Shown here one piece after another: positions 52,843 to 62,211 of a DNA stretch of 64,000 nucleotides. The stretch covers positions 2,108,001 through 2,172,000 of the forward strand of contig NZ_JABAIA010000001.1 of NCBI RefSeq assembly GCF_012641275.1, read 5' to 3'. Positions within the stretch are counted from its first letter, which is position 1, and the number at the start of each line of letters is the position of its first letter. Below the pieces are notes generated by a model, which did no database searches, had not been told where the DNA came from, and saw only the letters and a program-made list of their open reading frames with translations. The position numbers and the translations under genes are program-made. The DNA comes from Chitinophaga varians. GTDB taxonomy: Bacteria; Bacteroidota; Bacteroidia; Chitinophagales; Chitinophagaceae.

Positions 52843-55800
52843 ATGCACCCAACAAAACGGCTATTTGCTGTAGTAGCATTATTTGTTTCCCTGGTGGCAT
52901 TGTCGCTGATAAGCGGCTGCCGGACCACAAAAAAAGAGATGAACCCCGGATTCGCGAAGTATATTGACGCCTATACCGCCGGTATTATCTCCAAACAAAG
53001 CCCTATCCGTGTTCAACTGGCAGGGCAGGTAAACGTAACGCATACCCAGAATGAACAACTCGATAAAGAGGTGTTCGATTTTTCCCCTTCCATCAAAGGA
53101 AAGTCTTATTGGGTAGACGCCACCACCATCGAATTCCGGCCCGATGAGAATCTGCAGCCAGGTAAAACCTACCAGGTCAATTTCAAACTAGGCAAAATCA
53201 TGGACGTGCCTTCTGACCTGAAATCCTTCGATTTCGAGTTCAAAGTCATCAAACCATCTTTCTCGATTGACATGTTAGGTTTGAAAGCCAGTACCAATAC
53301 CACACTGGACAAGATGACCTATACCGGCGCCGTATATACCGCCGATGTGGAAAGCCCACAGTCTATCGAAAAACTGCTCACTGCACGCTATGGCGGCAAA
53401 ACGCTGCCCGTTACCTGGCAGCATAACGCTGCCGACCGTACGTCGAAATTCACGATCGCGAACATAGAACGCGCCAACATAGCCCGCAACCTTGAAATCA
53501 GCTGGGACGGCTCCGCCCTTAAAGTGGACAACAGTGGCAAAAAAACAGTGGAAGTTCCCGCCGTAGGCGATTTCAAAGTGCTCGACGTAAAAGCGATGTC
53601 TGACCCCGAACAGCACCTGCTGGTACAGTTCTCCGACCCTGTCAGCGTAGCCCAAAGCCTGGAAGGCCTTATCGGCATCAGCGGCCAGGGCGATCTCCGC
53701 TATACCATCGATGGCAGCGAAGTAAAGGTATATGTGCCCGTTCGCCTGGAAGGCAGCTATAATGTAGTGATCAACGAAGGCGTGATCAATATCACCGACA
53801 AACGCCTCGGCCAGTCCTACAGCGCCAATGTGAATTTCGAAAACACCCTGCCCGCCGTAACGATTCCAGGCAAAGGTGTGATCCTCCCCGAAAGCAATAA
53901 ACTGGTGATGCCGTTTGAAGCGGTCAACCTCAACGCGGTAGACGTCACCATCATCAAAATATACGAAAACAACGTTCCGCAATACCTGCAACAGAACAAC
54001 CTTAACGGCGACGTGGAACTGCGCCGTGTAGGCAAGCCCGTGGTTGAAAAAACCATTCGCCTCGATACCGACAAATCCGTTAACCTCCACAAGAAAAACC
54101 GCTTCTTCCTGGACCTTGATAAATTGCTCCGCACCGAACCAGGCGCCATTTACCGTATCACCATTGGTTTCCGTAAAGCCTATTCGCTTACGGCCTGCAC
54201 GGAAGTGAAAAAATCCGACAGCACCAGCACCAGCGGCGGAGAGGGTGAAGAAGAAGGTGAAATGGATGAAAGTGAATATTATGGCGGCGGCGAAAAGCTG
54301 GATGACGACGATGACTTCTGGAACCGTTACGATAGCTACTATCCTTACGGCTACAACTGGACCCGCCGCAACGACGCCTGCTCCAACTCCTACTATAACA
54401 AAGACAAATGGGCATCCCGTAATGTGATCTGCTCCAACCTGGGCCTGATCGCCAAAAGAGGCAATAACAACAGCATGCTGGTAGCTGTAACGGACATACG
54501 CGATACCAAACCGCTCACCGGCGTAGAGCTGGAACTGCTCGACTATCAAAACCAGGTGATCTTCAAAACCAAAAGTGATGGTGAAGGGTTAGCTACATTC
54601 GATCTGAAACGCAAGCCTTACCTGCTGATCGCGAAGAAAGACAACGAAAGAGGCTACCTGAAACTGGATGACGGAAGTTCCCTGCCCCTGAGCCGTTTCG
54701 ACGTACAGGGCGAAGAAGTACAGAGCGGCATCAAAGGCTTTCTCTATGGAGAAAGAGGCGTATGGCGCCCCGGCGATTCCATCTACCTGACTTTTATGCT
54801 GGAAGACAAAGATGACAAGCTTCCCGCAGACCACCCGGTAACACTGGAACTGTACAACCCCAAAGGCCAGCTGTACAAACGCATCAACCAGCACGAAAAC
54901 CTGAACGGCTTCTATAGCTTCGCAACCGCCACCCAACCCGAAGATCCAACCGGCAGCTGGGTAGCAAAAGTGAAAGTAGGCGGCGCCACCTTCCAGAAAA
55001 ATGTGCGCATAGAAACCGTGAAGCCCAACAGGCTGAAAATAAAAATGGACTTCGGCGCCAACACCGCCCTGTCTAAATCCGGTACCACCGGCACCCTGTC
55101 GGCCATGTGGATGTTCGGCGCCACCGCCCAGCACCTGAAGGCCAAAGTGGACGTATCCCTGGTACAGGCATCCACCAGCTTCAAAAACTACTCCGGCTTT
55201 ACATTTGATGACCCGGTAACACATTTTGAGACTGAAAACAAAACCATCTTCGAAGGCCCGCTGAGCGAAACCGGCACGGCGCCCGTGAAAGCTGATATCC
55301 AACTCGGCAAACTGGCACCGGGACAGTTAAAAGCCAACTTCGAAGTAAAAGTATTTGAGCCAGGTGGCGATTTCAGCATCGACCACTTCTCCATGCCATA
55401 CAATCCGTTCACCTCCTACGTGGGCCTGCGGCTGCCAGAGGGCGACCGCACCACCGGCATGCTGCTCACCGACCAGACACATAACGTGGAAATTGTAGAT
55501 GTAGACGATAAAGGCAACCTCATCGCCGGCTCCCGCGAAGTACAGGTAGAAGTATACAAAGTACGCTGGAGATGGTGGTGGGACGGCGGAGAAGACGAAT
55601 ACTCCAACTTCACACAGGACAGTTACAATCAGCTGCTGACCAAAGAAACCGTTACCGTTACCAATGGTAAAGGCCAATGGCCGCTGCGTATCAACCAGCC
55701 TGACTGGGGCCGTTACCTCGTACGGGTTAAAGACCTGCAGAGCGGCCATACCTCCGGTAAGTCCGTATATATCGACTGGCCGGGATGGGCACAGCGCATG

Positions 55801-58443
55801 CAGAAGGAAAACCCTGCAGAAGCGGCCATGCTCGTGTTCACCTCCGACAAGCAGCACTACAAGGCAGGAGAGGACATCAACCTTACCATACCCAGCAGTG
55901 CCGGCGGCAGAGGCCTGATCAGTATCGAGTCCGGCAGCAAGGTGCTCAAAACCTTCTGGATCAACACCCAGCAGGGACAAACCACTTTCCGCTTCAAGGC
56001 GGAAAAGAACATGACGCCCAATATATACGTCAACGTTACCCTGCTGCAACCCCATGCACAAACTGTCAACGACCTGCCGATCCGCATGTATGGCACTATC
56101 CCCATCACCGTGGAAGACCCGGGCACCATCCTGAAACCGGTGATCAGCATGGCCGATAAACTGAAGCCTGAATCAGAAGCCAATATTACCGTCAGCGAAA
56201 GCAACGGTAAACCCATGACATATACCATCGCCATCGTTGATGAGGGCCTGCTGGACCTGACACGTTTCAAAACACCGGACCCGCACAGCGCCTTCTATGC
56301 CCGTGAAGCACTCGGCGTAAAAACATGGGACCTGTTCGACTACGTAGTCGGCGCCTATGGCTCCGACCTGGAACGTATCCTCAGCATCGGTGGTGACGAA
56401 GGCCTGAATAAAAACGCCGGCGCCGCTAAAGCCAACCGCTTTAAACCGGTCGTGAAATACATGGGGCCTTTCTATCTTAAAGGAGGCCAGAAACAAACAC
56501 ACAAATTCAAGCTGCCGCCGTACATAGGCTCCGTCAAAGCGATGGTGGTAGCCGGACAGGACGGCGCCTACGGCTTTGCCGAAAAAGCCGTGGCCGTGAA
56601 GAAGCCGCTGATGCTGCTGACCACCGCACCGCGTGTATTAGGTCCGTCAGAAACCATACAGGTGCCGGTTACCGTCTTCGGTCTTGAGCCTACGGTACGT
56701 TCTGCCAATGTGACCATCAGCACCAGCCCGCTGCTGGAAGTGGTAGGGGAAAGCACCAAGACCGTGACCTTCCCGCAACCAGGCGAACAGATGGTGTACT
56801 TCGATGTGAAAGTGAAACCGCAGACCGGTGTCGCTAAAATCAAGGTAACCGCCAGCAGTGGCGCAGAGAGGGCGGAAGAAGCCATTGAAATGAACGTGCG
56901 CAACCCCAACCCGGTGATCACTAACGTGGCAGACTATACGCTGGAAGCCGGCAAAAGCTGGAGCACACCGTTTAGTCCTGTAGGCATGGCCGGCACCAAC
57001 ACCGGCGTGCTGGAAGTATCCACTATCCCGTCGCTTAACCTCGGCAAACGCCTGCAATTCCTGATAGATTACCCGCATGGCTGTATCGAACAAACCACTT
57101 CCGGCGTGTTCCCGCAACTGGTGCTGAACCAGCTGATGGACCTGAAAGAAAGCCAGCTGGCAGAAATAGACCGCAACATAAAAGCCGGTGTCAACAGGCT
57201 CAAAGGCTTCCAGACTTCCGACGGCGGCCTCTCTTACTGGCCGGGCCAGGCACAGTCCGATGAATGGGGCACCAACTATGCCGGTCACTTCCTGCTCGAA
57301 GCACAGGCCAAAGGCTATACGCTGCCGCCAGGCCTGCTGGACCAATGGAAAAAATACCAGCGTAACAAAGCCACCACCTGGGCGCCCAACACCCAGAACT
57401 TCTATGGCGGCGATCTTACACAGGCGTACCGCCTATACCTGCTGGCACTTGCCAAAGTACCGGAAGTAGGCGCCATGAACAGGCTGAAGGAATTCCAGTT
57501 CCTGTCCACAGCCGCCAAATGGAGACTTGCAGCAGCCTACAAACTGGCCGGTCAACCAGAAGTGGCCAACTCACTGGTACAAAAACTGAGCATTGAAGTA
57601 AAACCATACAACCAGCTGGGCGGCACCTTCGGCTCTGATCTGCGCGACAAAGCGATGATCCTGGAAACACTCACCATCCTGGGCCAGCGCAACCGCGCCA
57701 ATGAACTGGTGAAACATATCGCTTTCAACCTGTCTCAAAACGACCAGTGGTACAGCACACAAACCACGGCATATGCACTGATCTCGATCGCTAAATTCTG
57801 CGGCAGTAACAAAGGCGGCAGCAAGATCAATCTCAGTTATACGCTCAATGGCGCCAAAGGGACTATAAACGGTCAATCATATGTAGCGCAGGTGCCTGTC
57901 ACCTTCAACGGCTCACAAGGCAATATCAGCCTGCAGAACAACGGGCAAAACGTACTCTATGTACGCCTCATTCTGCGCGGCCAGCCGGAAGCCGGTCAGG
58001 AACCGGTGGCCAGCAACAACCCTGAAATACTGGACCTTCAGGTGCGCTACAGTACCCGTGACGGCAAACCGCTGGACCCTGCGACACTGAAACAAGGCAG
58101 CGATTTCATGGCCACCGTGACCATCAAAAATCCGGGCAAACGCGGCTACTACGAACAGATGGCCCTGTCACAAATATTCCCGTCAGGATGGGAAATCCTT
58201 AACACCCGCCTCATGGACAACGACAGCTCCTTCCACTCGTCGCCAGCTACGTATATGGATATACGTGATGACAGGGTATATACTTACTTCAACCTGGAAG
58301 AAACCAAAACACACACGTACAATGTGTTGCTCAATGCTTCTTACCTGGGCCGGTATTATCTCCCGGCGGTTTCCTGCGAGGCGATGTATGACAATACCAT
58401 CCACGCTTTTTCACCAGGCAAATGGGTAGAAGTAGTGAAATAG
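52843..58443 (+). CDS. Bacterial alpha-2-macroglobulin lipoprotein
   Basis: An 1866-aa lipoprotein (lipobox LISGC, Cys26), a periplasmic protease trap. The N-terminus holds macroglobulin (MG) domains, with an acidic low-complexity insertion at about 460-490 (EGEEEGEMDESEYYGGG...DDDDD) and a tyrosine/tryptophan-rich patch after it. A bait-like region follows, then YPHGCIEQTTSG with the thioester Cys1414 and Gln1417, the alpha-alpha toroid thioester domain, and a C-terminal receptor-like beta domain. In many bacteria it is linked to pbpC for cell-wall repair; no pbpC follows here. It ends at a strong terminator. Confidence 0.94.
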   Translation: MHPTKRLFAVVALFVSLVALSLISGCRTTKKEMNPGFAKYIDAYTAGIISKQSPIRVQLAGQVNVTHTQNEQLDKEVFDFSPSIKGKSYWVDATTIEFRPDENLQPGKTYQVNFKLGKIMDVPSDLKSFDFEFKVIKPSFSIDMLGLKASTNTTLDKMTYTGAVYTADVESPQSIEKLLTARYGGKTLPVTWQHNAADRTSKFTIANIERANIARNLEISWDGSALKVDNSGKKTVEVPAVGDFKVLDVKAMSDPEQHLLVQFSDPVSVAQSLEGLIGISGQGDLRYTIDGSEVKVYVPVRLEGSYNVVINEGVINITDKRLGQSYSANVNFENTLPAVTIPGKGVILPESNKLVMPFEAVNLNAVDVTIIKIYENNVPQYLQQNNLNGDVELRRVGKPVVEKTIRLDTDKSVNLHKKNRFFLDLDKLLRTEPGAIYRITIGFRKAYSLTACTEVKKSDSTSTSGGEGEEEGEMDESEYYGGGEKLDDDDDFWNRYDSYYPYGYNWTRRNDACSNSYYNKDKWASRNVICSNLGLIAKRGNNNSMLVAVTDIRDTKPLTGVELELLDYQNQVIFKTKSDGEGLATFDLKRKPYLLIAKKDNERGYLKLDDGSSLPLSRFDVQGEEVQSGIKGFLYGERGVWRPGDSIYLTFMLEDKDDKLPADHPVTLELYNPKGQLYKRINQHENLNGFYSFATATQPEDPTGSWVAKVKVGGATFQKNVRIETVKPNRLKIKMDFGANTALSKSGTTGTLSAMWMFGATAQHLKAKVDVSLVQASTSFKNYSGFTFDDPVTHFETENKTIFEGPLSETGTAPVKADIQLGKLAPGQLKANFEVKVFEPGGDFSIDHFSMPYNPFTSYVGLRLPEGDRTTGMLLTDQTHNVEIVDVDDKGNLIAGSREVQVEVYKVRWRWWWDGGEDEYSNFTQDSYNQLLTKETVTVTNGKGQWPLRINQPDWGRYLVRVKDLQSGHTSGKSVYIDWPGWAQRMQKENPAEAAMLVFTSDKQHYKAGEDINLTIPSSAGGRGLISIESGSKVLKTFWINTQQGQTTFRFKAEKNMTPNIYVNVTLLQPHAQTVNDLPIRMYGTIPITVEDPGTILKPVISMADKLKPESEANITVSESNGKPMTYTIAIVDEGLLDLTRFKTPDPHSAFYAREALGVKTWDLFDYVVGAYGSDLERILSIGGDEGLNKNAGAAKANRFKPVVKYMGPFYLKGGQKQTHKFKLPPYIGSVKAMVVAGQDGAYGFAEKAVAVKKPLMLLTTAPRVLGPSETIQVPVTVFGLEPTVRSANVTISTSPLLEVVGESTKTVTFPQPGEQMVYFDVKVKPQTGVAKIKVTASSGAERAEEAIEMNVRNPNPVITNVADYTLEAGKSWSTPFSPVGMAGTNTGVLEVSTIPSLNLGKRLQFLIDYPHGCIEQTTSGVFPQLVLNQLMDLKESQLAEIDRNIKAGVNRLKGFQTSDGGLSYWPGQAQSDEWGTNYAGHFLLEAQAKGYTLPPGLLDQWKKYQRNKATTWAPNTQNFYGGDLTQAYRLYLLALAKVPEVGAMNRLKEFQFLSTAAKWRLAAAYKLAGQPEVANSLVQKLSIEVKPYNQLGGTFGSDLRDKAMILETLTILGQRNRANELVKHIAFNLSQNDQWYSTQTTAYALISIAKFCGSNKGGSKINLSYTLNGAKGTINGQSYVAQVPVTFNGSQGNISLQNNGQNVLYVRLILRGQPEAGQEPVASNNPEILDLQVRYSTRDGKPLDPATLKQGSDFMATVTIKNPGKRGYYEQMALSQIFPSGWEILNTRLMDNDSSFHSSPATYMDIRDDRVYTYFNLEETKTHTYNVLLNASYLGRYYLPAVSCEAMYDNTIHAFSPGKWVEVVK

Positions 58444-58464
58444 GACCGATATATTTCAACATAC

Positions 58465-58502
58465 AAATGGCCATCTCCAAAAAGAGATGGCCATTTTGTT
58501 TT
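58465..58502. terminator. Bidirectional terminator after the A2M gene
   Basis: AAATGGCCATCTC (58465-58477) pairs with GAGATGGCCATTT (58484-58496) over a 6-nt loop, followed by TGTTTT. It sits between convergent genes and can serve both. Confidence 0.88.
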
Positions 58503-58516
58503 CAGCAAACAAGCTG

Positions 58517-59686
58517 TCATTTTTCAAACATCATTTGCTCCGCAGGCTGTTCTCCCTTATACCACTGAAACAACACCAGGCCCAAAGCCCCCACACCAAA
58601 CAACCCCATTCCCCAGGGGGTATACTGCACTCCATATTCGCGGATAATCCATCCGCCCGACAAGCTGCCAGCAGCAATCCCCAGGTTGCCAAAGGAGATA
58701 GACAGGCTGTTGGCAAACTCCGGAGCTTCAGGAGCATAGCTAATCATATACGCCTGCCCGGTCAGAAAGCAAGGCGTGTGCAGAAATCCCCATGCCGCTA
58801 TCAGTAGCAGCGTCATTGCTGAAAACGGTCCGGCATAATATATACCTGCAGCTATGACCGTCAGGCCCGCGAGGAAGGTGGCTGTTGTCCCCATAAGGCT
58901 ATTGCTCAATAACCTTCCCGCCACAAAGTTGCCCGCCACGCCCATCACGCCAAACAGCAACAACATACCACTGATAAGACCGGGGCCCATGCCGGTCACC
59001 TTTTCCAGGTAATCCGCGAAATAAGCGTACGTGGTAAACATGGCCGCGTTCATCAAAAACACCATGACCGAACTGATAAGAAAAGCAGGCTGCCGAAGAA
59101 TAATAAGATGTTGGCCGACAGATTGTTTTTCTTTCGCCGGCATAGCTGGCAACACAAACCATATACAACATAATGCCGTCAGGCTGATTATACCTTGCAC
59201 CACAAACGATGCCTGCCAGCTGTTGAATATATCTGCGATATACGTGGAGAACGGCACCGTAGTAATAGTAGCAATGCCTATTCCACCTAATACGATGGCC
59301 ATCATTTTATGCTGGTCTTTTTTATTCGCTGTACCTGTTGCCGCCGCTATCGCCGTAGCGATATAAACCGGCTGCAGAAAGGCCGGCAGCATTCTGGCAG
59401 CCAGCAGCAGCCAGAATGGGGGAGACAATACCGAAACAATCCCGGAGACCAGAAACAGCAACAGGCTGACCGCCATCACTGTTTTGCGGTTGAACCGGGA
59501 CATGAGCAGCATCATGAAAGGCCCCGCCAGAGCAATGACCATAGCAAACCCGCTCAACAACAATCCGGCTGTCTCAATACGTACGCCGTAGTACCGCGCA
59601 ATTTGTGGCAGGATGCCAATTACGCCGAATTCTGTGGTGATAACGCCTATCATTCCCAGGCATCCTATATATGCAATCTTTTTCAT
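58517..59686 (-). CDS. MFS transporter (DHA1, AraJ-like)
   Basis: A 389-aa integral membrane exporter with 12 predicted helices. The first helix is IGCLGMIGVITTEFGVIGILP, the loop 2-3 motif is MMLLMSRFNRKTVM, and the family-typical RMLPAFLQPVYIATAIAAAT appears in helix 4. DHA1 members export sugars, drugs or nucleosides by proton antiport. The ATG at 59686 is preferred to a GTG one codon earlier. It follows the esterase gene by 11 bp, so the two form an operon divergent from LysR; the esterase product or its precursor may be the cargo. Confidence 0.88.
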   Translation of the reverse strand: MKKIAYIGCLGMIGVITTEFGVIGILPQIARYYGVRIETAGLLLSGFAMVIALAGPFMMLLMSRFNRKTVMAVSLLLFLVSGIVSVLSPPFWLLLAARMLPAFLQPVYIATAIAAATGTANKKDQHKMMAIVLGGIGIATITTVPFSTYIADIFNSWQASFVVQGIISLTALCCIWFVLPAMPAKEKQSVGQHLIILRQPAFLISSVMVFLMNAAMFTTYAYFADYLEKVTGMGPGLISGMLLLFGVMGVAGNFVAGRLLSNSLMGTTATFLAGLTVIAAGIYYAGPFSAMTLLLIAAWGFLHTPCFLTGQAYMISYAPEAPEFANSLSISFGNLGIAAGSLSGGWIIREYGVQYTPWGMGLFGVGALGLVLFQWYKGEQPAEQMMFEK

Positions 59687-59697
59687 CACCCCTTCTA

Positions 59698-60633
59698 TTA
59701 CAAATGAAGACGTAGGAAACCGGCTACTTCCGCAATGGCCTGTTTTCCACTGCTGATCATACCACCCATCTGGAAAAAGCCGTGTATCATACCTGTGTAT
59801 TCGGTCAACTTTATGTCCACGCCGGCTGCCTGCAGCTTCTGCGCATATAATACTGCTTCATCCCTTAAAGGATCATATTGTGCAGTAATAATCAGTGTAG
59901 GCGGCACCCTCGTGAATTCTTCGGCCATTACCGGAGACGCATCAGGATGGTTTCTGTCTGCAGGAGAAGGCGTATACAGGTCCCATGCCAACCGGGCGCC
60001 CTCCAGGGTGAGATTAGGCCCGTCTGCAAACTCCTCCCATGATGGTGAGCTCAACGACGCATCTGTAACAGGGTAAATCAATGCCTGACAACGGATGCGG
60101 ACGCCTGCTGTTTTCAACGCATGGCTGGCCGCTGCTGCTGCGAGCGCGCCACCGGCGCTGTCTCCCGCCACAGCAATACGGGCCCCGTCAATCTTCAGTT
60201 CGCCCGCATGTTCGTTTACCCATTTCAATACATGGCGGCAATCGTTTAATCCATGCGGGAAGGGAAACTCCGGTGCCAGCCGGTAATCCACCGCTATAAA
60301 CACTGCGTTGGATTCTTTCGCCAGCGCCCGTACCGGACGGTCGTGGGTTTCAAGGCTGCCAGCGTTAAACCATCCCCCGTGGAAATATAGCACCGCCGGC
60401 AATGACGGCCCGTCAGACGGCCGGTAAATGCGGATACGTATATCACCCGTTGCTGACGGCACGTCCCGGTCTTCTATGTGAAACAATGCTTCCGGTTCAC
60501 CCGCCATGGGAATAAACCCTTCGTAAAACTTCCTGCCGGCCAGTACGGCGTCTTCCTCGTCAGGAACAGGGATAGCCTGTATGAATTCCAGGGCTGCCAG
60601 CACTTCGGGCGATAACATTAGTTGATCGTTCAT
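59698..60633 (-). CDS. Alpha/beta-hydrolase, HSL-type esterase
   Basis: A 311-aa esterase of the hormone-sensitive-lipase (family IV) type. Oxyanion-hole HGGW is at residues 85-88, the nucleophile is Ser159 in GDSAGG, Asp254 in YDPLRDEA and His284 in MIHGFF complete the triad. It hydrolyses short-chain esters; no signal peptide, so cytoplasmic. Together with the MFS gene it is probably under control of the divergent LysR protein. Confidence 0.92.
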   Translation of the reverse strand: MNDQLMLSPEVLAALEFIQAIPVPDEEDAVLAGRKFYEGFIPMAGEPEALFHIEDRDVPSATGDIRIRIYRPSDGPSLPAVLYFHGGWFNAGSLETHDRPVRALAKESNAVFIAVDYRLAPEFPFPHGLNDCRHVLKWVNEHAGELKIDGARIAVAGDSAGGALAAAAASHALKTAGVRIRCQALIYPVTDASLSSPSWEEFADGPNLTLEGARLAWDLYTPSPADRNHPDASPVMAEEFTRVPPTLIITAQYDPLRDEAVLYAQKLQAAGVDIKLTEYTGMIHGFFQMGGMISSGKQAIAEVAGFLRLHL

Positions 60634-60651
60634 CTTTTTTTATTACAAAAT

Positions 60652-60668
60652 TGGCCTCCGGAAGGCCA
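60652..60668. promoter_or_regulatory. Palindromic operator candidate in the LysR/esterase gap
   Basis: TGGCCT-CCGGA-AGGCCA is a perfect 6-5-6 inverted repeat in the 90-bp gap between the divergent esterase and LysR genes, 18 bp upstream of the esterase ATG. LysR proteins often bind an interrupted palindrome in just this place; binding is inferred. Confidence 0.5.
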
Positions 60669-60723
60669 TAAAATAAAATAGCATGATTTATCAACCTCAT
60701 AAAATTATTTATACCTTCACTAT

Positions 60724-61608
60724 ATGGTAAATCTGGAATGGTACAGAACATTTAAAGCGGTATACCAGACAGGGTCGCTGACAGCAGCGTCCAAAGTGCT
60801 GTTTATCTCACAACCTAACGTGAGCCAACACCTGTCGGCCCTGGAGGCGCATGTGGGAAAGCAGTTGTTTGAACGAAAGCCCAGGCTGGTGCCCACCGAT
60901 CACGGCAAATTGTTTTATACGCAACTAGTGGAGCCGCTGGAAAAGCTGGAACAGCTCGAAACGAATTTCTCTGCAATGTGCCATGAGCAGCAGTTTCCGA
61001 CCATCCGGCTGGGCACCGTGAAAGAAATATTTCATTCCGTTTTGCTGCCGCGTTTGAAAGCCTTTCCGGCAAACATCATAACGTCATTTGGGTTGACTAA
61101 AGATTTGCTGATTAAGCTGGGGAACGGTGAACTTGATTTTGTTATTGCCACACAACGCACAGAAAGGAAAGATATCATCTTTGAACCTATACTGACAGAG
61201 TCCTTTGTCATAGCCGGAAGCACTTCGCTGAACACCAAAAAATTCCATTCCCTGGTCCAAAAGAAGGAACTGGAAAAAGCAGAGGAATGGCTGCTGCAAC
61301 AGCCCTGGTTGGCCTACAGTACTGACCTTGCCATTATTCGCCGCTTCTGGCTGACCAATTTTAAAAAGCGGGCAGCTATCCATCCCCGCTTTGTCATCCC
61401 CGACATGAACACCATCCTGCAGGCGCTTGAAACCATTGATGGGCTTACGGTTGCCGCTGACTACCTGGTAAGGGGGCTTCAGAAAGAAGGCAAAATAAAG
61501 ATGATATGGAAGGGGGAAACTGCCACCACCAATGTTATTTATCTCGCTTATGATAAAACGAAGACCACCGCCAGGCAGGTAGAACTTATCAAGTTTTTAT
61601 TTATTTGA
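60724..61608 (+). CDS. LysR-family transcriptional regulator
   Basis: A 294-aa regulator. The winged helix-turn-helix is at about 4-62 (LEWYRTFKAVYQTGSLTAASKVLFISQPNVSQHLSALEAHVGKQLFERKPRLVPT), followed by the linker helix and a type-2 periplasmic-binding effector domain (IRLGTVKEIFHSVLLPRL, IIFEPILTESFVIAGS, DMNTILQALETIDGLTVAADYL). It is divergent from the esterase-MFS pair and probably regulates it together with itself. Effector unknown. Confidence 0.93.
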   Translation: MVNLEWYRTFKAVYQTGSLTAASKVLFISQPNVSQHLSALEAHVGKQLFERKPRLVPTDHGKLFYTQLVEPLEKLEQLETNFSAMCHEQQFPTIRLGTVKEIFHSVLLPRLKAFPANIITSFGLTKDLLIKLGNGELDFVIATQRTERKDIIFEPILTESFVIAGSTSLNTKKFHSLVQKKELEKAEEWLLQQPWLAYSTDLAIIRRFWLTNFKKRAAIHPRFVIPDMNTILQALETIDGLTVAADYLVRGLQKEGKIKMIWKGETATTNVIYLAYDKTKTTARQVELIKFLFI

Positions 61609-62211
61609 TAAATTATTGCCTTCTTATCGTTTCCTCTCAAACACTCATCAGCGCTGCATCTCAGCAGAACAAGCCACCTGCTGTCCAACAAAAAAACTGA
61701 CCATTCATCAAGAAAAATATTTCTGCACTTTCATTTATCATGATAACTTATTATTTTCACGTTCTGAATCTGTCACTTTTAAAGTCAACCAACAGTCAAA
61801 ACAAAATCTAATTCTAAATCGCAGATGCCTATATTCTAAGAAAGAATCTCGGAAATAGTACGCAGCAGCTTATGAGTAGAAGGGTCCTTTGATACCAGCC
61901 TTTGGTATACCAGGTTTTTGCAATGATACAGTCCACCAGATCCCGCTGTATCGTTAATGGGATTTTCTTGCTCCTACTATTTACTGAGTCATTTATATAA
62001 TGTTTAAAAACAACCGGAATCATTGTGCAACGATTAAAATTTAACCGTGAACATGGGATGACCAACTATTAATCTAACCTGGCTTCGTTAAGCTATAATG
62101 TTGTCGTGACCGACAGGAACTGGCACCACTACTGGATTGCCGGGCGAAAGTTCTTTGTCTAAAATGTATACTCTACTTCTCTATTTATCATTTCATCTAA
62201 ATCGACCGATT
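61609..62211. other. Gene-free stretch between LysR and the last SusC
   Basis: In these 603 bp no gene is supported: frames up to 80 codons exist on both strands but show no family pattern. A short inverted repeat ATACCA-GCCTT-TGGTAT lies near 61891-61907. The DNA is AT-rich. The SusC promoter should be in the last 100 bp, but only a TTTG near 62155 is suggestive. Confidence 0.55.

Noticed and set aside
61829..62065. 78-codon minus-strand frame upstream of the last SusC, considered as a transposase remnant
   Set aside because: No recognisable motif, poor codon pattern and no flanking repeats or second fragment.
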